64,000 nucleotides of DNA from Toxoplasma gondii ME49 (taxonomy: Eukaryota; Apicomplexa; Conoidasida; Eucoccidiorida; Sarcocystidae): assembly GCF_000006565.2 (NCBI RefSeq), contig NC_031475.1:3125189-3189188 (forward strand), given 5' to 3'. Both the position numbers and the translations under genes were made by a program. Positions within the stretch are counted from its first letter, which is position 1; every line of letters starts with the position of its first letter. Below, one piece after another: positions 1-12,493 of this stretch. The notes beneath the pieces are model-generated. The model searched no databases. It had not been told where the DNA came from and saw only the letters and a program-made list of their open reading frames with translations.

Positions 1-351
1 GTGTCTCAGAGTTTCGCTCCGCTCTTTTCGACGGCAGCCAATGAAGGTTCGGGGGGTGCAGCCGGCCCAAGCGCCACATCGCATACTCACGCGGTGTCTC
101 CGCACCTTTCGAGCTTCGTGAAGGACATGGAGACAGGGAGCTACGTCTCAGGGCCTCTCTCCGGGTTTCCCGGGGCCGGCGCTGCGCCGGATGTCTTGAC
201 ACCGGGACTGTATTCGGGGAGGGACGAACTCACGTCGCTGTATTTGGCTCTCGCTGCTGCAGGAAGGGGAGGCAACCCCGGGGTGAGAGGCTTGGGAAGA
301 GGCTTAGAGTTTTCGACAGACGGCGGTTTCGCGGGGAGTCATGGCGGATAA
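1..351 (+). CDS. 3' end of an unidentified protein-coding gene (partial)
   Basis: An open frame runs from the first base of the window to a TAA at 349-351, giving about 116 residues. The residues are rich in Gly, Ala, Ser and Pro, with a short stretch near the end (DELTSLYLALAAAGRG) that could be helical. No catalytic motif or domain is recognisable. The frame has no ATG of its own near the left edge, so this is most simply the last exon, or end of a long exon, of a gene starting outside the window. Base composition (GC-rich, no internal stops) is more gene-like than the 3.6 kb that follows. It could still be a chance open frame. The function is unknown. Confidence 0.45.
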   Translation: MSQSFAPLFSTAANEGSGGAAGPSATSHTHAVSPHLSSFVKDMETGSYVSGPLSGFPGAGAAPDVLTPGLYSGRDELTSLYLALAAAGRGGNPGVRGLGRGLEFSTDGGFAGSHGG

Positions 352-3300
352 ACTCGGTGGGGGGAGGAGAAGAACGTGTCACGAAGGGAGTGCAGATTTC
401 GTCACTGCAGGCGCGGCTCATGGCACAGAATGAAGTTCAGTCGGTATGTATTGGGGTGGCCACGGTTTCTGATGGAACTCTCCAAAGGTGAGTGCCATGT
501 TGAGAGCCGTGCCCAGCGCATCAGGCTCTGCAGGCAAGACATGTGCGTGAGGTGTGCATACAGCGCAGGCTTTCAGCCTAGGAAGGAACGGTCACGAAAA
601 CATGTCTTTTTGCAGTTTGAGTTTTACGCGGCTCTTTCCCCAACTACATCCGCTGTAACGAGAGGGTATAGCAACGCATATTTGGCGCGGTGGCGTCTCG
701 GCAATTTCCCTGTAGACGAGACTGCAGGGAGCAGGTGCAGTTTTTCGTGATTTTTTACTCTCATCACTTCGCATCGGTGGGGATGCAACGGGAAACATAT
801 ATGTTTTCGATGGCATGCTCATACACGTTTCATTCTCGGAACAAGTGTGGCTGCTGAGATGCCAAACGCTGTCTAGCGCTGCATTTCGAGACGACAGGTT
901 GAAACACACACTCCACATTCTTGCGGGTTGCAGCGGGGGCAAAAGGAAATGCTTCCGTTTCTAAAGGGTCTCCTGGAAGACAAGACTGGTTCGGAGAGGC
1001 GCGTTCTGTGACGCGGAGATTTTTTTTCGAATCCAGTGGTGTTGTACAGAGTCCTGGGCACCATACGAAAATTGCATTCTCTGTTGGCCACACGATGCTA
1101 CGTCCCTGTTCTTAACGGATATGTCAACTTCCGCGTTTGGCCTCTTTCAGGTGGACTTCTCGCCGGTCTTGGTCTCTGCAGCTCTTGTTCCTTGAAAGAA
1201 TGAGTTTTGCTTTTTACCGGGGGCGAGAGAAGCGAGCTGTTTCGAACGTAGCCAACGTTCAGGATTCGCTGCGCTGGCTTCGCCTCGACACACGCTTTGT
1301 CTGCCTTGCGGAAAACAGGCTCACGCACTCACTCGGGTGCAGATACACCGTATAGCCATTTTTGGCAGAGGCTAGGCGCCGCGGGTCATGGAACGCGCTC
1401 CACGAGTTGCTGACAGCGGACCTTGCTAGAGCGTTTTGGGTGCGCGTCGTTTGCTGAGTAGCCGTGGGAATTCTCTTGATGCTTGCCCGGCATCTTGCCA
1501 GAACTCGAACAGATCGTCTCACACAGAGCGTTGTCGGATCCCAACAAGGAAGTTTGTGACTCGCTGCCCAATCCCAATGTGCAAGACAAAACGATTTGCG
1601 CCACGACGGGCTGGTTTTCTTGCCGAAAATTGATTTGCGTCGCGAACGACAGAAAGCGACGACCGCACACCTTGCGACAAGTCAGATGTTTCCACTGTAG
1701 GTAGTTCTTTCCTTGAAACGTTTCTGTAGAAAAGGAAACGCATCGTGGGTAATAAATGTGAATCAGCTTTGAAGGGGAATCTAACGGTGTTGTTTCAACA
1801 AGAAGAGTGACATCTTGGTGTGACACACCATAGACCTAGATACGAAATTCAACTGAAGGTGGAGGTTGTACCGTCTTTGTCCCCGCTTCCGCGGATATTC
1901 ATAGGCTCTACTGAAAAGCGACCCCCGAGTGAGAGTGCGGGTAGATGAACCGCACGCCATAAATGGTTTTCAGAGGTACTCGTTCGTACGCGTGACTATC
2001 CTCGGCATGTTTGGAAGGATTCGCGATACGAGACAACCGCATTCTCCTCGAACATGCATGATACAACAGGAGATTTCGTCCAAATCGAACGGGTGCAAGA
2101 GACACGCAAGCACTCTTTAATTACAACAGGTGTGCCGCACGCGCTGATTTCCACTGGAGGGAATACCATCCGTGGCATGGGCTTCTGGACAGCTGCTCCT
2201 AATGCCGTTCTCTTCCAAATTCCTCCAGCGCTCTGCTGACTCCAGAACACTTCCTACATGTGTGCTGTAGTGCATCTGCGTGGATAAAACGCAAGCGAAC
2301 CGCACCCCGGGCATATCGGTGCAGTACCCTGTCTTGAGCAAATGCCTGGCTAACTCGGTAGCCCATACAGAGGACCCATTCACACGAAAATGCCACAAAC
2401 GACCGCTTCGTTTCACCCTGTTCAGTCGGACACCCCCACGTAGCATTTCGTATGTTCCTTAACATCACGGCAGTCTATTTACGTCGTGCCAGAAGGTAGT
2501 TTCTAACATTTTATGCGGTGTTAAAAGTAATTCTTTCCGTTGATTCGACAAGAGGAGGGCGTCATCTCGCTTGGGTGTACAGACACCGAAATCCCTGACG
2601 GTGCGTTCTCCCCAGATCAACATTCCCTGCTGAGTTTCTTCGCTAAGACTCGAGCTTTTTGCAGGTTGCTTCAAACGCTCTCTGCTTTCCAAGTTGAAAT
2701 TTTACACGGAGCAAGAGAAGCGGAGACTGACAGGAGAGCGCCGGACACGTTCAGAGAACTTGAACGGAGCACCACAGAAGACTCACTATTTCCCTGTGGT
2801 CGACTTTGCCTTGCCCGGCGGCTGAAGTTGAGCTACCTGCCGGATCCACAATTGAAACCGATCTACACGCAAGCATCGACTGCGTGTTTAGCTGACAAAG
2901 GACATGCCCGTATGTAGAAAGAGAAAAGTTCGCGGGAAATAAAGAGAGTCTCGTTGCTTCCCAGAAGAAAACCCGACGCTCGATACCGCGGTGGTTCTGG
3001 CGATTCTGTCTACCGAGGCAAATGCTGCGTGTCGATGCATGCACGCATCTGGAGATTCATCTGCCGCTCGGCGTTCCGATTTTCAGTCGAACAAGTCAGA
3101 CTTATCCACTTGGGCACTGAACTCGTCTAGTTGTTGTCTACGCAAATCTTCGCTTTTTGCCTGCGTCGATGAGACAGCTTCTGTGCGGCGGGTCACAGGA
3201 GGTCGCGCATGCACCCGCCTGGCAGGAGAGAACCTGCGACGTTTGTCGTTTCTGAATTCTGTTTTCTGGTGATGAGACCGTAGAGTTGACGAGGCGTGGA

Positions 3301-4024
3301 ATCCAAGATCAGGGACCTTATCACTTTTTGTGCGAGATGTTTTAGACTTCCTGGAAGTGAAGACGTTTCCAATCGTTCTCCAACATCGTCTGTAACGTTT
3401 CTCTCCCTTGTGCAGACCTCCTTCGCGTCCTCACCGAGCATATTCTATTTCGAGAGAACGGCTAGGTCTTACTCAGATGACGCGTTTGGATGTTGACGCA
3501 TATACGTCAGATCGAAGTTGAGGTTGCATACAAACAGACGTTTTGTGTACGTGTACACCTAGTGGGCGTCCGCGGATCGTTTCTCTCGGATGCTCTGGTG
3601 CTGCGGTCATATCCGTCCCCTGAAGAAGAGCCACACGGATTTCCCGTCCTTAAAAGTCTTGCAGTCGAATCTGATTCTTTAACAGCCTGCAAATACACTG
3701 TCCTTGTTCTCCATCTCTCTCTCCACTCTTCACGTTTCCTCTCCCCAGTGTACTCTTCGGCACTGTGGCGCCTCGTTCTCCCCGCCTCCAATCCTCGCTC
3801 TTCTCTCTTTTCCTCGTTGGTCGTCGTTTCAACGTGTTCCGCGGTCTCCTCCGGTGGCCGCCAAAGGCAGAGGGAGTTCGGAGTTTCACTTCTGAGTCAC
3901 TGCTGGATGTTGAACCACCCAAATAGATGCCGCGCACTCTCTCCGCTGCCGTGTCATCCGTGGAAATCGAGTTGCTGCGGTAGTTCTCGGAGAGTCGTTT
4001 TTGTGGACAGGCAAGAGCGAGAAC
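352..4024. other. Non-coding stretch with one diverged dispersed repeat
   Basis: Only short overlapping frames on both strands are present, none with splice sites or composition that convince. It should hold the 3' UTR of the partial gene on the left and the promoter and 5' UTR of the gene starting at 4025. The segment 2443-2520 is a diverged copy of sequence at 62130-62208 and is listed separately. Confidence 0.6.
2443..2520. repeat. Diverged dispersed repeat, copy 1
   Basis: This 78-bp segment aligns with 62130-62208 in the same orientation. Both begin GCATTTC and end ATTATGCGGTG or TTTATGCGGTG, and by eye they are about four-fifths identical with one length difference. Many differences are C/T or G/A changes. 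No open frame is conserved. The origin is unknown; a non-coding mitochondrial fragment or an old mobile element are both possible. Confidence 0.5.
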
Positions 4025-7000
4025 ATGGGAAGAAGTGGGGACTCCTCGCTGGAGGAGAGCAGTGACGAAAGACACGCCAGTCGCAAAGCGACCAAAGAAA
4101 AGAGAAAGAGAAACGCTGACAGGTCGTCCAGCAGCGAGCGTTCGCAGGACGACAGCAGCAGCGACACAAGTTCAGACACCTCGCAATACAGTTCTTCCTC
4201 AGAGGACGAGAGAGCTTCCAAGTAAGTGAAGCGATATTAGTCAGGGAACCGTAAAAGAACGCCAGCTGTAAATCCTTCAGCCATGTGAAATCCGTTTGTG
4301 CAGCTAACATCTTTTACTAACGATATTTCATCCCTGTTGCGCACAACAGAACTGCCTCGCGCTGTCCGACGATTCCGTCACACCAAATATCTGGTTTCGA
4401 CTTCGTACCTGGAACACAAGAGCATCCAGAGAGAGGCTGTTGTAGGGTCGAGCGTTTTGCTTTCCCAATCTGCCGCGACTTGTCTGACCAAACGTTGATT
4501 GCTAGCCAATAGAGTCACCCTCTCGCTCGATTATCTGTGTGTCGTTTTGTGAGGTGATGTCACCAAAGGAACTTTACAGTGTCTCTTTTCCGCGAGGCTG
4601 AGAACTGTCCTTGCTCTGTACACTCCCTGAGCGTTCTTCCAAAGGGAAGGGACGCCTTGAGTCACTCGAGGCCTCCACCTATGTTGAACACATGTCTCGC
4701 TCTCTGCTGCCTCTACTATCGTGGCGGCCTTTCGCAGCTCCCTTGATCAAGACTGCATGCATAAAAGCACATGCGTAGGCAGGTGACCCTGCATGTCTGG
4801 TGCGCATAGATATGCATCTACCTCTTTGCATCCTCACATCTCCACATATATGTTCATGTGTGCAAATCCTTATGTTTGAGCGCGCGGACTGTGGGCGCAG
4901 TTTCGTTGTATCTTTGTGGTGTGTTGTTACTCGCCGGAGAAACAGATTTCTCTAGTTGCTTTCCGCGGCTTGAACGTATTACGGTCTCTTCAGCGCTCTG
5001 AAGTTACTCGCACATCGCGCGCGCATCTGTTCACCTGCTCGTGTGTCGTCAGTTAAGCAGGATTCGTTTTGCTGTTCTGTACAACTGACAAGATCTCTCT
5101 TAGATCTCTGTTAGTCTAGGAGCTCGTGTGAAGCGGTCGGTTGCCATTTGAATAGGACCGCCTGTTCCGACAGTGGAGAAGTCTGTTCGTGTGTCTTCTT
5201 CTGGATCGCCAGTGTCTACGCGAGGTGATTACCCCTGACTCGTCCACGTTTTTTTCTCTCTTGTGAACGGCACTCAGTTGAATTCCAAGTGCTTTTGTGC
5301 CCGGCGAGAGCAATGCTGAATATTCCTTCTCTTTGATATCAGAGATATAGTGAAAAATGACTCTAAATTGCCAACATCCAAAGAGGAGCAGAGACCCGGG
5401 AGTCCCAGATGTGATTTGTGCGGCGTTTTGACTGCATGCGGGTCCGTTCGCAGACGCCGAAAGAAGGAGAAGAAGGAGAAGAAGGCGAAGAAGGAGAAGA
5501 AGGCGAAGAAGGAGAAGAAGGCGAAGAAGGAGAAGAAGAAAAAGCGGGTCAAGCAGAAGAAACCGAAGAAGGAAAAGGACTTTTATAGTGAGTCAGTGTC
5601 GCCTTTTTAGATGCCGAGGACGATGACGTTTTGTTTGCATGACTGAACAGGAAGAAGCACGAGCAGAAGGAAAAGGAAGAGAAGCGGCAACTAGAAAAGA
5701 TTTTCCATAGCCTCGCACAGGGAGAAGTTCTTGTACAGGACCCTGCCCCTTGTTCTCAAGAAAACGGAGCTCTTTTGCCCACTTCTGAGGTCGAAGCGTT
5801 TCTTTGATCCCTCTTGCTCCAGTTACAGCTGTTCTCTTGGCTGTTACACTCTCTGTCTTCCTCTGTCTCCTCGCTTCCAAGTAACAGTCGTCCAACTCGC
5901 AGTGTATACTCGTCAGAAAATGTGTTTTAAGTCATCGGATCTTTCTCTGTTTTCTGCTGCGATTAAACGAATGCCTTTCTCCGTCTCTTCTTGCTCATCC
6001 TCCTCGCCGAAGTCTTCTCTTTTCGGCGTCTTTCATGTTTCGCTTCTTCCTCCATTTTTTCAAATTGTGTTCCACGTATTCGTCCACATTGCCACTTCGT
6101 TTTCCCTCTTCTCGAGCGTCTGCATTCGCCTGTCGATTTTGTTGCCTTCCTTCGTCCGCTGTACTCTTATCGTTGCAAATGACGCACAGTGCTGCTGCCC
6201 TGCGGCCCCGGTGGGATGTGAAGTTTCCGCAAATCCGGAGTTTTTGTGTAACAAACGAGGACGTTTGAGCAGAGTCGACATCCTAGAGCTCCTCGTGTGC
6301 ATTCAGAGCGTTCAGCCGATTCACTATCGTGTGTCGTTTCTTGTGTTCCGCAGGCTCTGGATGCGTGACGAATCAGTACGGCAAGTACGGCCTTCTCCAA
6401 GAGAGCGACATGTGGAAGAAGAGAGCCGAGTTTTCTCTCTGGCTGATGGAAATAAAAGACAAGAACCTGGAGGAACTTTCAGGATGGGTATGTGCTGCTT
6501 TTTTGCGGTGTACTTGCGAGCTCCGCTTCTTTGAAACCCTATCGAGCGCGAGGCTCAGTTTCCACAATTTGCTTGCTGGACTTGGAGACTGACTGTCTCG
6601 CCGCCCTTGAAGCACGGGAAGTCGCGTCTTTGCCTTTCCCGACTGTCTGGACACCTGAACTAGGAGGACTGAGAGTGCCTTTTCCCCTCCGATCGGAAGT
6701 CGATGTGTTTCTTGCTTTCTCCATATTCCTTCCGTCTCTGCCACTCACCGGAGGCCGAGGGGACAGCGCCTTTCCCTTCTTGTCCCGGAATTGGAAGAAC
6801 AGAGACTCGGATTTTCTTTCATCTCCTTTTTCACGGCGTTTCTCTCCTTTGTTTCTTCCTTGTCACTGCTTTGCCAACGCATGCATTTGAACAGCGAGCG
6901 TCCCGACTTGCAAGTTCCGTTTTGAATAGTTGCGGATCTTCTGGTAGCCTTGGGGAAAGGCCGCAGTCGAACCCACAGGTTCACAGAGATTTGCGCTCCA

Positions 7001-8721
7001 CAAGAGTTTTGCGTGTTCTCTTTTTTACAGGAAGAACGTGAATTGTTCAAGGATTTCATGGAGGATTTCAACACCGCCACGTTGCCAAGCAAGAAGTACT
7101 ACAACCTGGAGCTCTTTGAGGCCAAGCAGCGCATGAAGAGGGTGAGGACGCAGGACTGTTTTTCGTGTGAACAGGAGGAAAGGTGCGAGGAACAACGCAC
7201 CTTGCGTGAGGCGTTCAGACCTCTCACTGAAAGCTTCCGTTCTTGCCTCGGTTTTGCGAGCATCGTCCCCGGTCTCTTTTCGGTGCTTTTTCGACCTCAA
7301 AAACCTTTCCCAGGCCCGCGAGGAAAGGCGAAAAGAACGAGCAACAAAGGGACGTCGGAAAAACGGAGGCACAGACTGAACAGAGGAGTTTTATGTGGTC
7401 TCTTGCGATGCTCTTTCAGACAAATCTACAAGAGTCGCGAGAACTGACTGACTTCAACGATGAGGCCAGAAGAAAGTACGTTAGGGAGAGTTTGACAACT
7501 AAAACGTCCGAGCCGAAGAATCCCCGAGTACCCTGATGAGTGTCGTAGCGATTTACCGGGAGACACTGACGATCCTTTCCAGGTTATCTAGAGCAAGTCT
7601 CCCGAGAAAAAGATACTTTTTTTACAATCAAAGAAACTCCTTTTCCACGTGGAGCAGGAAGCTAAGCTACAGATGTTTTCTCCATCGGCCGTTCTCTCGG
7701 CTGTTGCCGTGCTGTTGGAATCGGAGGCTGCAGAGAGCACATCTTTATCTATGGATTACTCTCATCACTCGTGTCAGGACCAGAGGGAAATCTGCTCCTC
7801 AGATGCCAGTATCGATCGTTGCTTCTACATCACTTAGACTTCAACCGGCACAATTTGATGACTGCCACCACGTGCATTCATAGCGGGAGAACACAACAGC
7901 TGCTCAGACGCTGGGGTAGCCAGCACCACGTTTCTGGGAACGCTGAGGAGCGGGACTTCATGTCAGCGACTGCTTCCACTTGGGGTTTCGGTCTACTGAG
8001 GAAAACGGAAGCGAAGTGGGCGAGTGCCCAGACACCTGAAACGCGCCTCCAAGTCTCGTCATCAAATGCGTTTCGCCTCCCACATTCGGGTGTCCTTTGA
8101 GTTCGTGCGTTCTCTCCCGTGTTTGTCTCCTCCTGCACGCAGGATGGAAATCAAGAACATGATTAACCAGCGAAGGAAGTTGGAGGCTGAGGCTCAACTG
8201 CGTTCGATGCGCGAGGACCGTGAGAAGGTAAGAAAGGCCACGTGCATGTTGCTTTAAATGTGCCATCTCGTGAGAGTAATCTACTATAATGTTTGTTTTG
8301 TGTGTTGGGTTTATTAGGAATTAAAAGAAGATCCAATAAAAGTAGAGAAAAACGCGTCGGGGCTTGATAGAAGATGATCAGCACCTATTCCTGTTCTTTG
8401 GATCTGCAAAAGTGTATATCTTTTTGCACTCGGTTTCGGTGTACTCTCTCGAACTGTGTCTATCTCTTCATGCCGAGTGGTCTTCGGTGGTCAATCTGTG
8501 ACTCTAGCCATGGGTCGACTCTGTGGTTTTCTGCAGAAGGTTTCTGTTTGTTTCTCAGTGGATAGAGGCAGCTAAGTTTCGCTTCGGACTTTCTGTTTCT
8601 CCCGCAGGTCGACGACATGCGCCAACAGAAACTCCTCAAATCTCAGGTGGAGACGCTGTATCGAATGGGAGCGAATACAGAGGCGAAGAAACTTGCAGAC
8701 CTCATAAACCCGGACAAGTGA
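4025..8721 (+). CDS. Lysine-rich nuclear-type protein with SCI1-like core
   Basis: Multi-exon gene. Exon 4025-4221 starts at ATG and encodes a Ser/Asp/Lys-rich N-terminus. Exon 5343-5587 continues in phase and carries a KKEKKA repeat tract. A Lys/Glu-rich segment from about 5651 is clearly coding, but I could not join it in phase. The conserved core is then cleanly phased: 6354-6487 (KYGLL, WKKRAEFSLWL), 7031-7141 (FMEDFNTATLPSKKYYNLE), 7420-7475 (ELTDFNDEARR), 8143-8227 (Arg/Lys/Glu helix) and 8608-8721 (LYRMGANTEAKKLADLINPDK, then TGA). The order W..E..WL, F..D.N...LPSKKYY, DFND and a C-terminal Y..G....A..L...P matches my memory of a eukaryotic family including plant style cell-cycle inhibitor 1, which is basic and nuclear. 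The role in coccidia is unknown. The 5587-6354 region needs transcript support. Confidence 0.6.
5459..5560 (+). repeat. Short tandem repeat encoding Lys/Glu/Ala units
   Basis: Tandem copies of GAGAAGAAGG(A/C)GAAGAAG-type units inside an exon of the lysine-rich gene. In the reading frame used they encode KKEKKA/KKEKKK repeats. The tract is purine-only on the + strand, so it should vary in length between strains and is prone to slippage. The frame on leaving it does not match the next coding segment. Confidence 0.85.
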
Positions 8722-11700
8722 ACTTCAGAAAGAATTCCAGTATCAAGATTTCTTGCGAGCAGAAAAAACAATCCTTGGTAGTCTCGCACAGAGTCAGCCG
8801 GTGGTGCTTCAAAGCCGGTCGGAGATGCGGGTGCTTGAAACAACGATCACGGAAACAGATTTCCACCTAGGCATTTGGGTGGTGACATCACTTCCCAAAG
8901 AAAAGAGTGTCTGAGAGATCGCGAAACTAAAGAACTTGAAAAACACCACTAGAGCGGAAAAACACACTACCACCGCCACAAGAAGAAATCTCGATTTTAG
9001 AGCGGCTGTTACAGACTGTCCAACCTACCACTACTAAACCGAGTTAAATCATACAGGGTGGAGCTAAGTAAATATCAATGCATAGATAAAAGGAAAGTGA
9101 CTTTGTAGTTCCCTTTTTTCAGGGTTCTTGCTCCGCGGAGTGCGCGAGCAGGGCAGAAGAAGGAATCGAACGGAGCTGCAGAGACAAAAAAACAAATGCG
9201 TTTCTGTGTCAAAATCTCGACGCCCATGTTTGTGTGGTGGCGATGTCTCATTTCTTTGTTTCTTTCTGATGGAAGACTTTTTGCTTTCGGTGCAGTTAGT
9301 GTGTCTGCTATGTTTGGTCTAATGCGTTGTTATCCTTTGACCTCAAGCAGAATTCCCTATAAGCAACAGAGACATCCAGTGACCGAAGATTTGGTCTTGC
9401 CGCTTGCGGAAGTCAGAGGTTGCCTGTGTCTTATAAATGGAGTCATATTCAGTGTCCAGGTTTCATAGTGTCTCTGTTCATTCGATTTGTTATACATTTC
9501 TGGATGTCGCGGGGTGAGACCGGAAAGACTGAGTAGAGTCCGTGAATTTACAGTCGACTTAGTTTTGTCTTTTCCAGGTCAGGTGTTTTTGCCCTCTAAT
9601 CCTCAGATTGTATCAGCACGCCAGTGTCGGCTGATGATTCTTTCAACTGCATCATAAACTACATATTTAAGCGGGTGCCAATAGACCAGTCTTGAACGCA
9701 CAGTAGATGTTGTGCCCAGTCGAGTGTCACACACGGAAGTTCGCTTAATGATTCTAGGTGCAGATCCAGAACGAAAGAGAAGCGTGTACCGTCAGAGGCA
9801 ACGCGATGCGAGCTCAGAGTGGGACGCTTGATTAGTTTGTGTGTCAAAACTGTGTTGCCACCACATTTGACGATCTCCAAGCTCTCTGCAAAACATTGGA
9901 AGACAGTCTGGAAGAAGCGCGTGTTGTTCGTCTTGTTTGCTTGTGAAAGAACTCGAACTTTCACGGAGTATATTTTTGGAACGTGATAACTTCACCTAGC
10001 CATCACGATGCGGTTGTTTTGGAACAACTCCCTTACATGTAGGGGCCGCGGAATTTTCTCAACACTGGAAGCGCGCTGCCACCACCGCAGACTTAGATCA
10101 CGGACACGAAAGAGGGCATCATTACCGTGTACTTTTCTGCAGGTTTTTACCTGCCTTTTCTATCCTCATGGATACGCGTGCATCTGTGTCTGTGCGCTTT
10201 TAATTCGCTAACTGGCAGGCATGCACTCTTTCACCATTAAGAAAACGGTGTCTTTCCGTGGCTTTGAAAGGGTGTCTTCCGCAGTATCTTTGTTTCTGTT
10301 TCCCTAGAGACCCATGATGCCTGCTCGTTCTTTAAAAAGCAGTTGCGTAAGCAAGAGGTTGTGTTAACATTTTCCTGAGGCCATCGAAGAGTGGTGCGAA
10401 TCCGTACCATTTCACCGGAGCGCCGATTCTGTTTCAGGCGTCACCCACGTTCCTCTGAAGTTGGACCCGGTAAACAAAGATATTTAAGATCTAAACCGGT
10501 AGTCCACCTCCTTAATGCCCCCACCAGAAAAAGGTAGATTACATAAAAGTAGGAGTCCTATTATATACTCGTCTAATGCAGTCTGAGAAGGAGAAGGGAA
10601 GCGTGCCGCTGACTCAGACGGTTGTTTCACATCCGAAATTCTCCAGGCTATTTTCTGTCTTTCTCTGAAATGGCCTTACAGTACACACGAAATCGTGACC
10701 AGCCAGAACGTCTGGCAGTGACCACTTGTTCCTGCGTTTTCCAGAGAAGAGAGAAAATGCGAACTCGGGATTGTGTTCCGCGCTCTACCGTCGTGCCTGC
10801 CTCTGCCGCCACCTGTCAAAAGCACCATGATGATGACAATTAACGTTGTGTAGGGCAGCAGAGTCCCGGACCACGGAAGCCCCCAAAGTTCGTCTTCACA
10901 CTTCGGGTGTACATACACGCCAGCGCCAGTGCCCCCACACTGGTTGAGCCAACACAACACTTTGCCAAAGAAAAGCTTTTCCCTCGTTTACCGAGAACGT
11001 TCCCCGCAAACTCGGTACCGCTCCTGTCCAAGAATCAGTAGTACGGTTCGTCGCGCGTTTGGGTTGCGGGCACCGTGAGTACCGATCTTTACTAGGTCTC
11101 CTTGTGGTGGCATTCTTGCCTGTGTCGCCTTTTGACGTTCGCTGGTGTCGCCCACGCCTCGGCTTCCACGTCGTCGTTATTTGGCGAGTTTTCATTCACC
11201 ATACATGGTGAAAATGCACCCAGACGCCTTTCGTCTTTTTTCTGCTCGATCCGTTCCGCTTCTCTTCCTTGTTGGACTCCATTTGTGTTTTTCTGTGTGA
11301 CAGTCCCGACCAGTTCCGTTCGGCACACCTCATTGGAGCACCCGGGCAAGACCTCACTCAAAGCCCGCGGTTGCGGGTGCTAGCGGCTAACGACATGCAG
11401 ATGCACGCTTGCGTCTAGGGTACGCAAGGTTCAAGGAACGTAGAGAATTCCCTCATGACTATTCAGCGTAGCTCGCTTTTCTCCAAAAGGCTTTAAGCTT
11501 CTCCGACTTTGTCTCGTTCCCTGCTAGCAATGCATGGCGCCAGACGACAAGGGCCCTGGATTGCCATGGCGTCTCTCACAACTCCCGGGGGAGCGCCCGA
11601 GCCTTGACCACGGATCTCTGGTTTTCCAGTCTCGATGTAACAACGAACCTCAAAAGACGGCTCGAGAACGAAACCTTCCAGTCTTTCATCGAAAACAAGA

Positions 11701-12493
11701 ATCTTCACGGCACTGACCCTTCCAGTTGGAAGAGCAGGCCCGTCCTGTTTTCGCGAGACCCTGCGCCCTTCGGCGAGCTTTTGGCTGCAGCCTGCCCTCC
11801 TCGATTCGAGTGGCGCCATAGGCCCGTGGTTTTGCCTCCTGAAAAGTTGCATTTGTGTGTCACTCTGGTCTCCTTCATCCATCTTGCTTCGAACAGGGGG
11901 TACTACCCCTGTAACTCTCCGCTATAAGCGCTTCCTTGTCTCTCGCCGTTCAACAGTTGACCGGTTCGAAACCCCATTTCACAACGTCTCTTAATAGTAG
12001 TTCAAAGAAACATGTGCGATTTCTCTGTCCGCCTCACCACAAGCGCTGACAGTGTCAGGACAGTCTCAATTCGAAATGTCCCCCTTACCCCTTCCTCCCC
12101 ACTAGTGTCGATCTAACCACTTCTGCCGGGCAATGTCCAATCGTGCATGACAATAACTTCATCTGTTCTACATCCTCATGTTGTTGAAGTACATAGAGGA
12201 GCAGGCTCATACGACCCACCTTTCCTGCGTGTAAACTGGTAGGTGGAGTTCTGGTTTACATCTTGAATGGCTTTACCGGGTCCAAGCTCCACTGCGTCCA
12301 AACTACAACTCACTCATCTATCCCTTGTTGGTGCTCGAGAGTTGGACTATCCCAGACTTCGAGGTCCGAGAAAGAATCCCCAAGAGAACCCTTCCTTCCC
12401 TCAGATACGGAAGTCCTGGAAACATGTGTCGTGAAAACAGTGTTTGTTGCCTTTCCATTTGAGGCAGGACCCGAATTGAAGAACGGAAACACG
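8722..12493. other. Non-coding stretch, no gene supported
   Basis: This should contain the 3' UTR of the lysine-rich gene and the promoter of the secreted protein at 12494. Short open frames occur on both strands, including about 107 codons at 11604-11927 (+) and 129 codons at 11493-11882 (-). They overlap each other and show no domain, signal peptide or splice partner. An 18-bp sequence at 10462-10479 is identical to 61833-61850. Confidence 0.55.

Noticed and set aside
11493..11927. Overlapping open frames on both strands (129 and 107 codons)
   Set aside because: They overlap each other, have no recognisable domain and no start or splice context that favours one.
11940..11990. tRNA B-box-like sequence GGTTCGAAACC
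   Set aside because: No acceptor stem, anticodon arm or A box can be folded around it; the T-arm itself does not pair.
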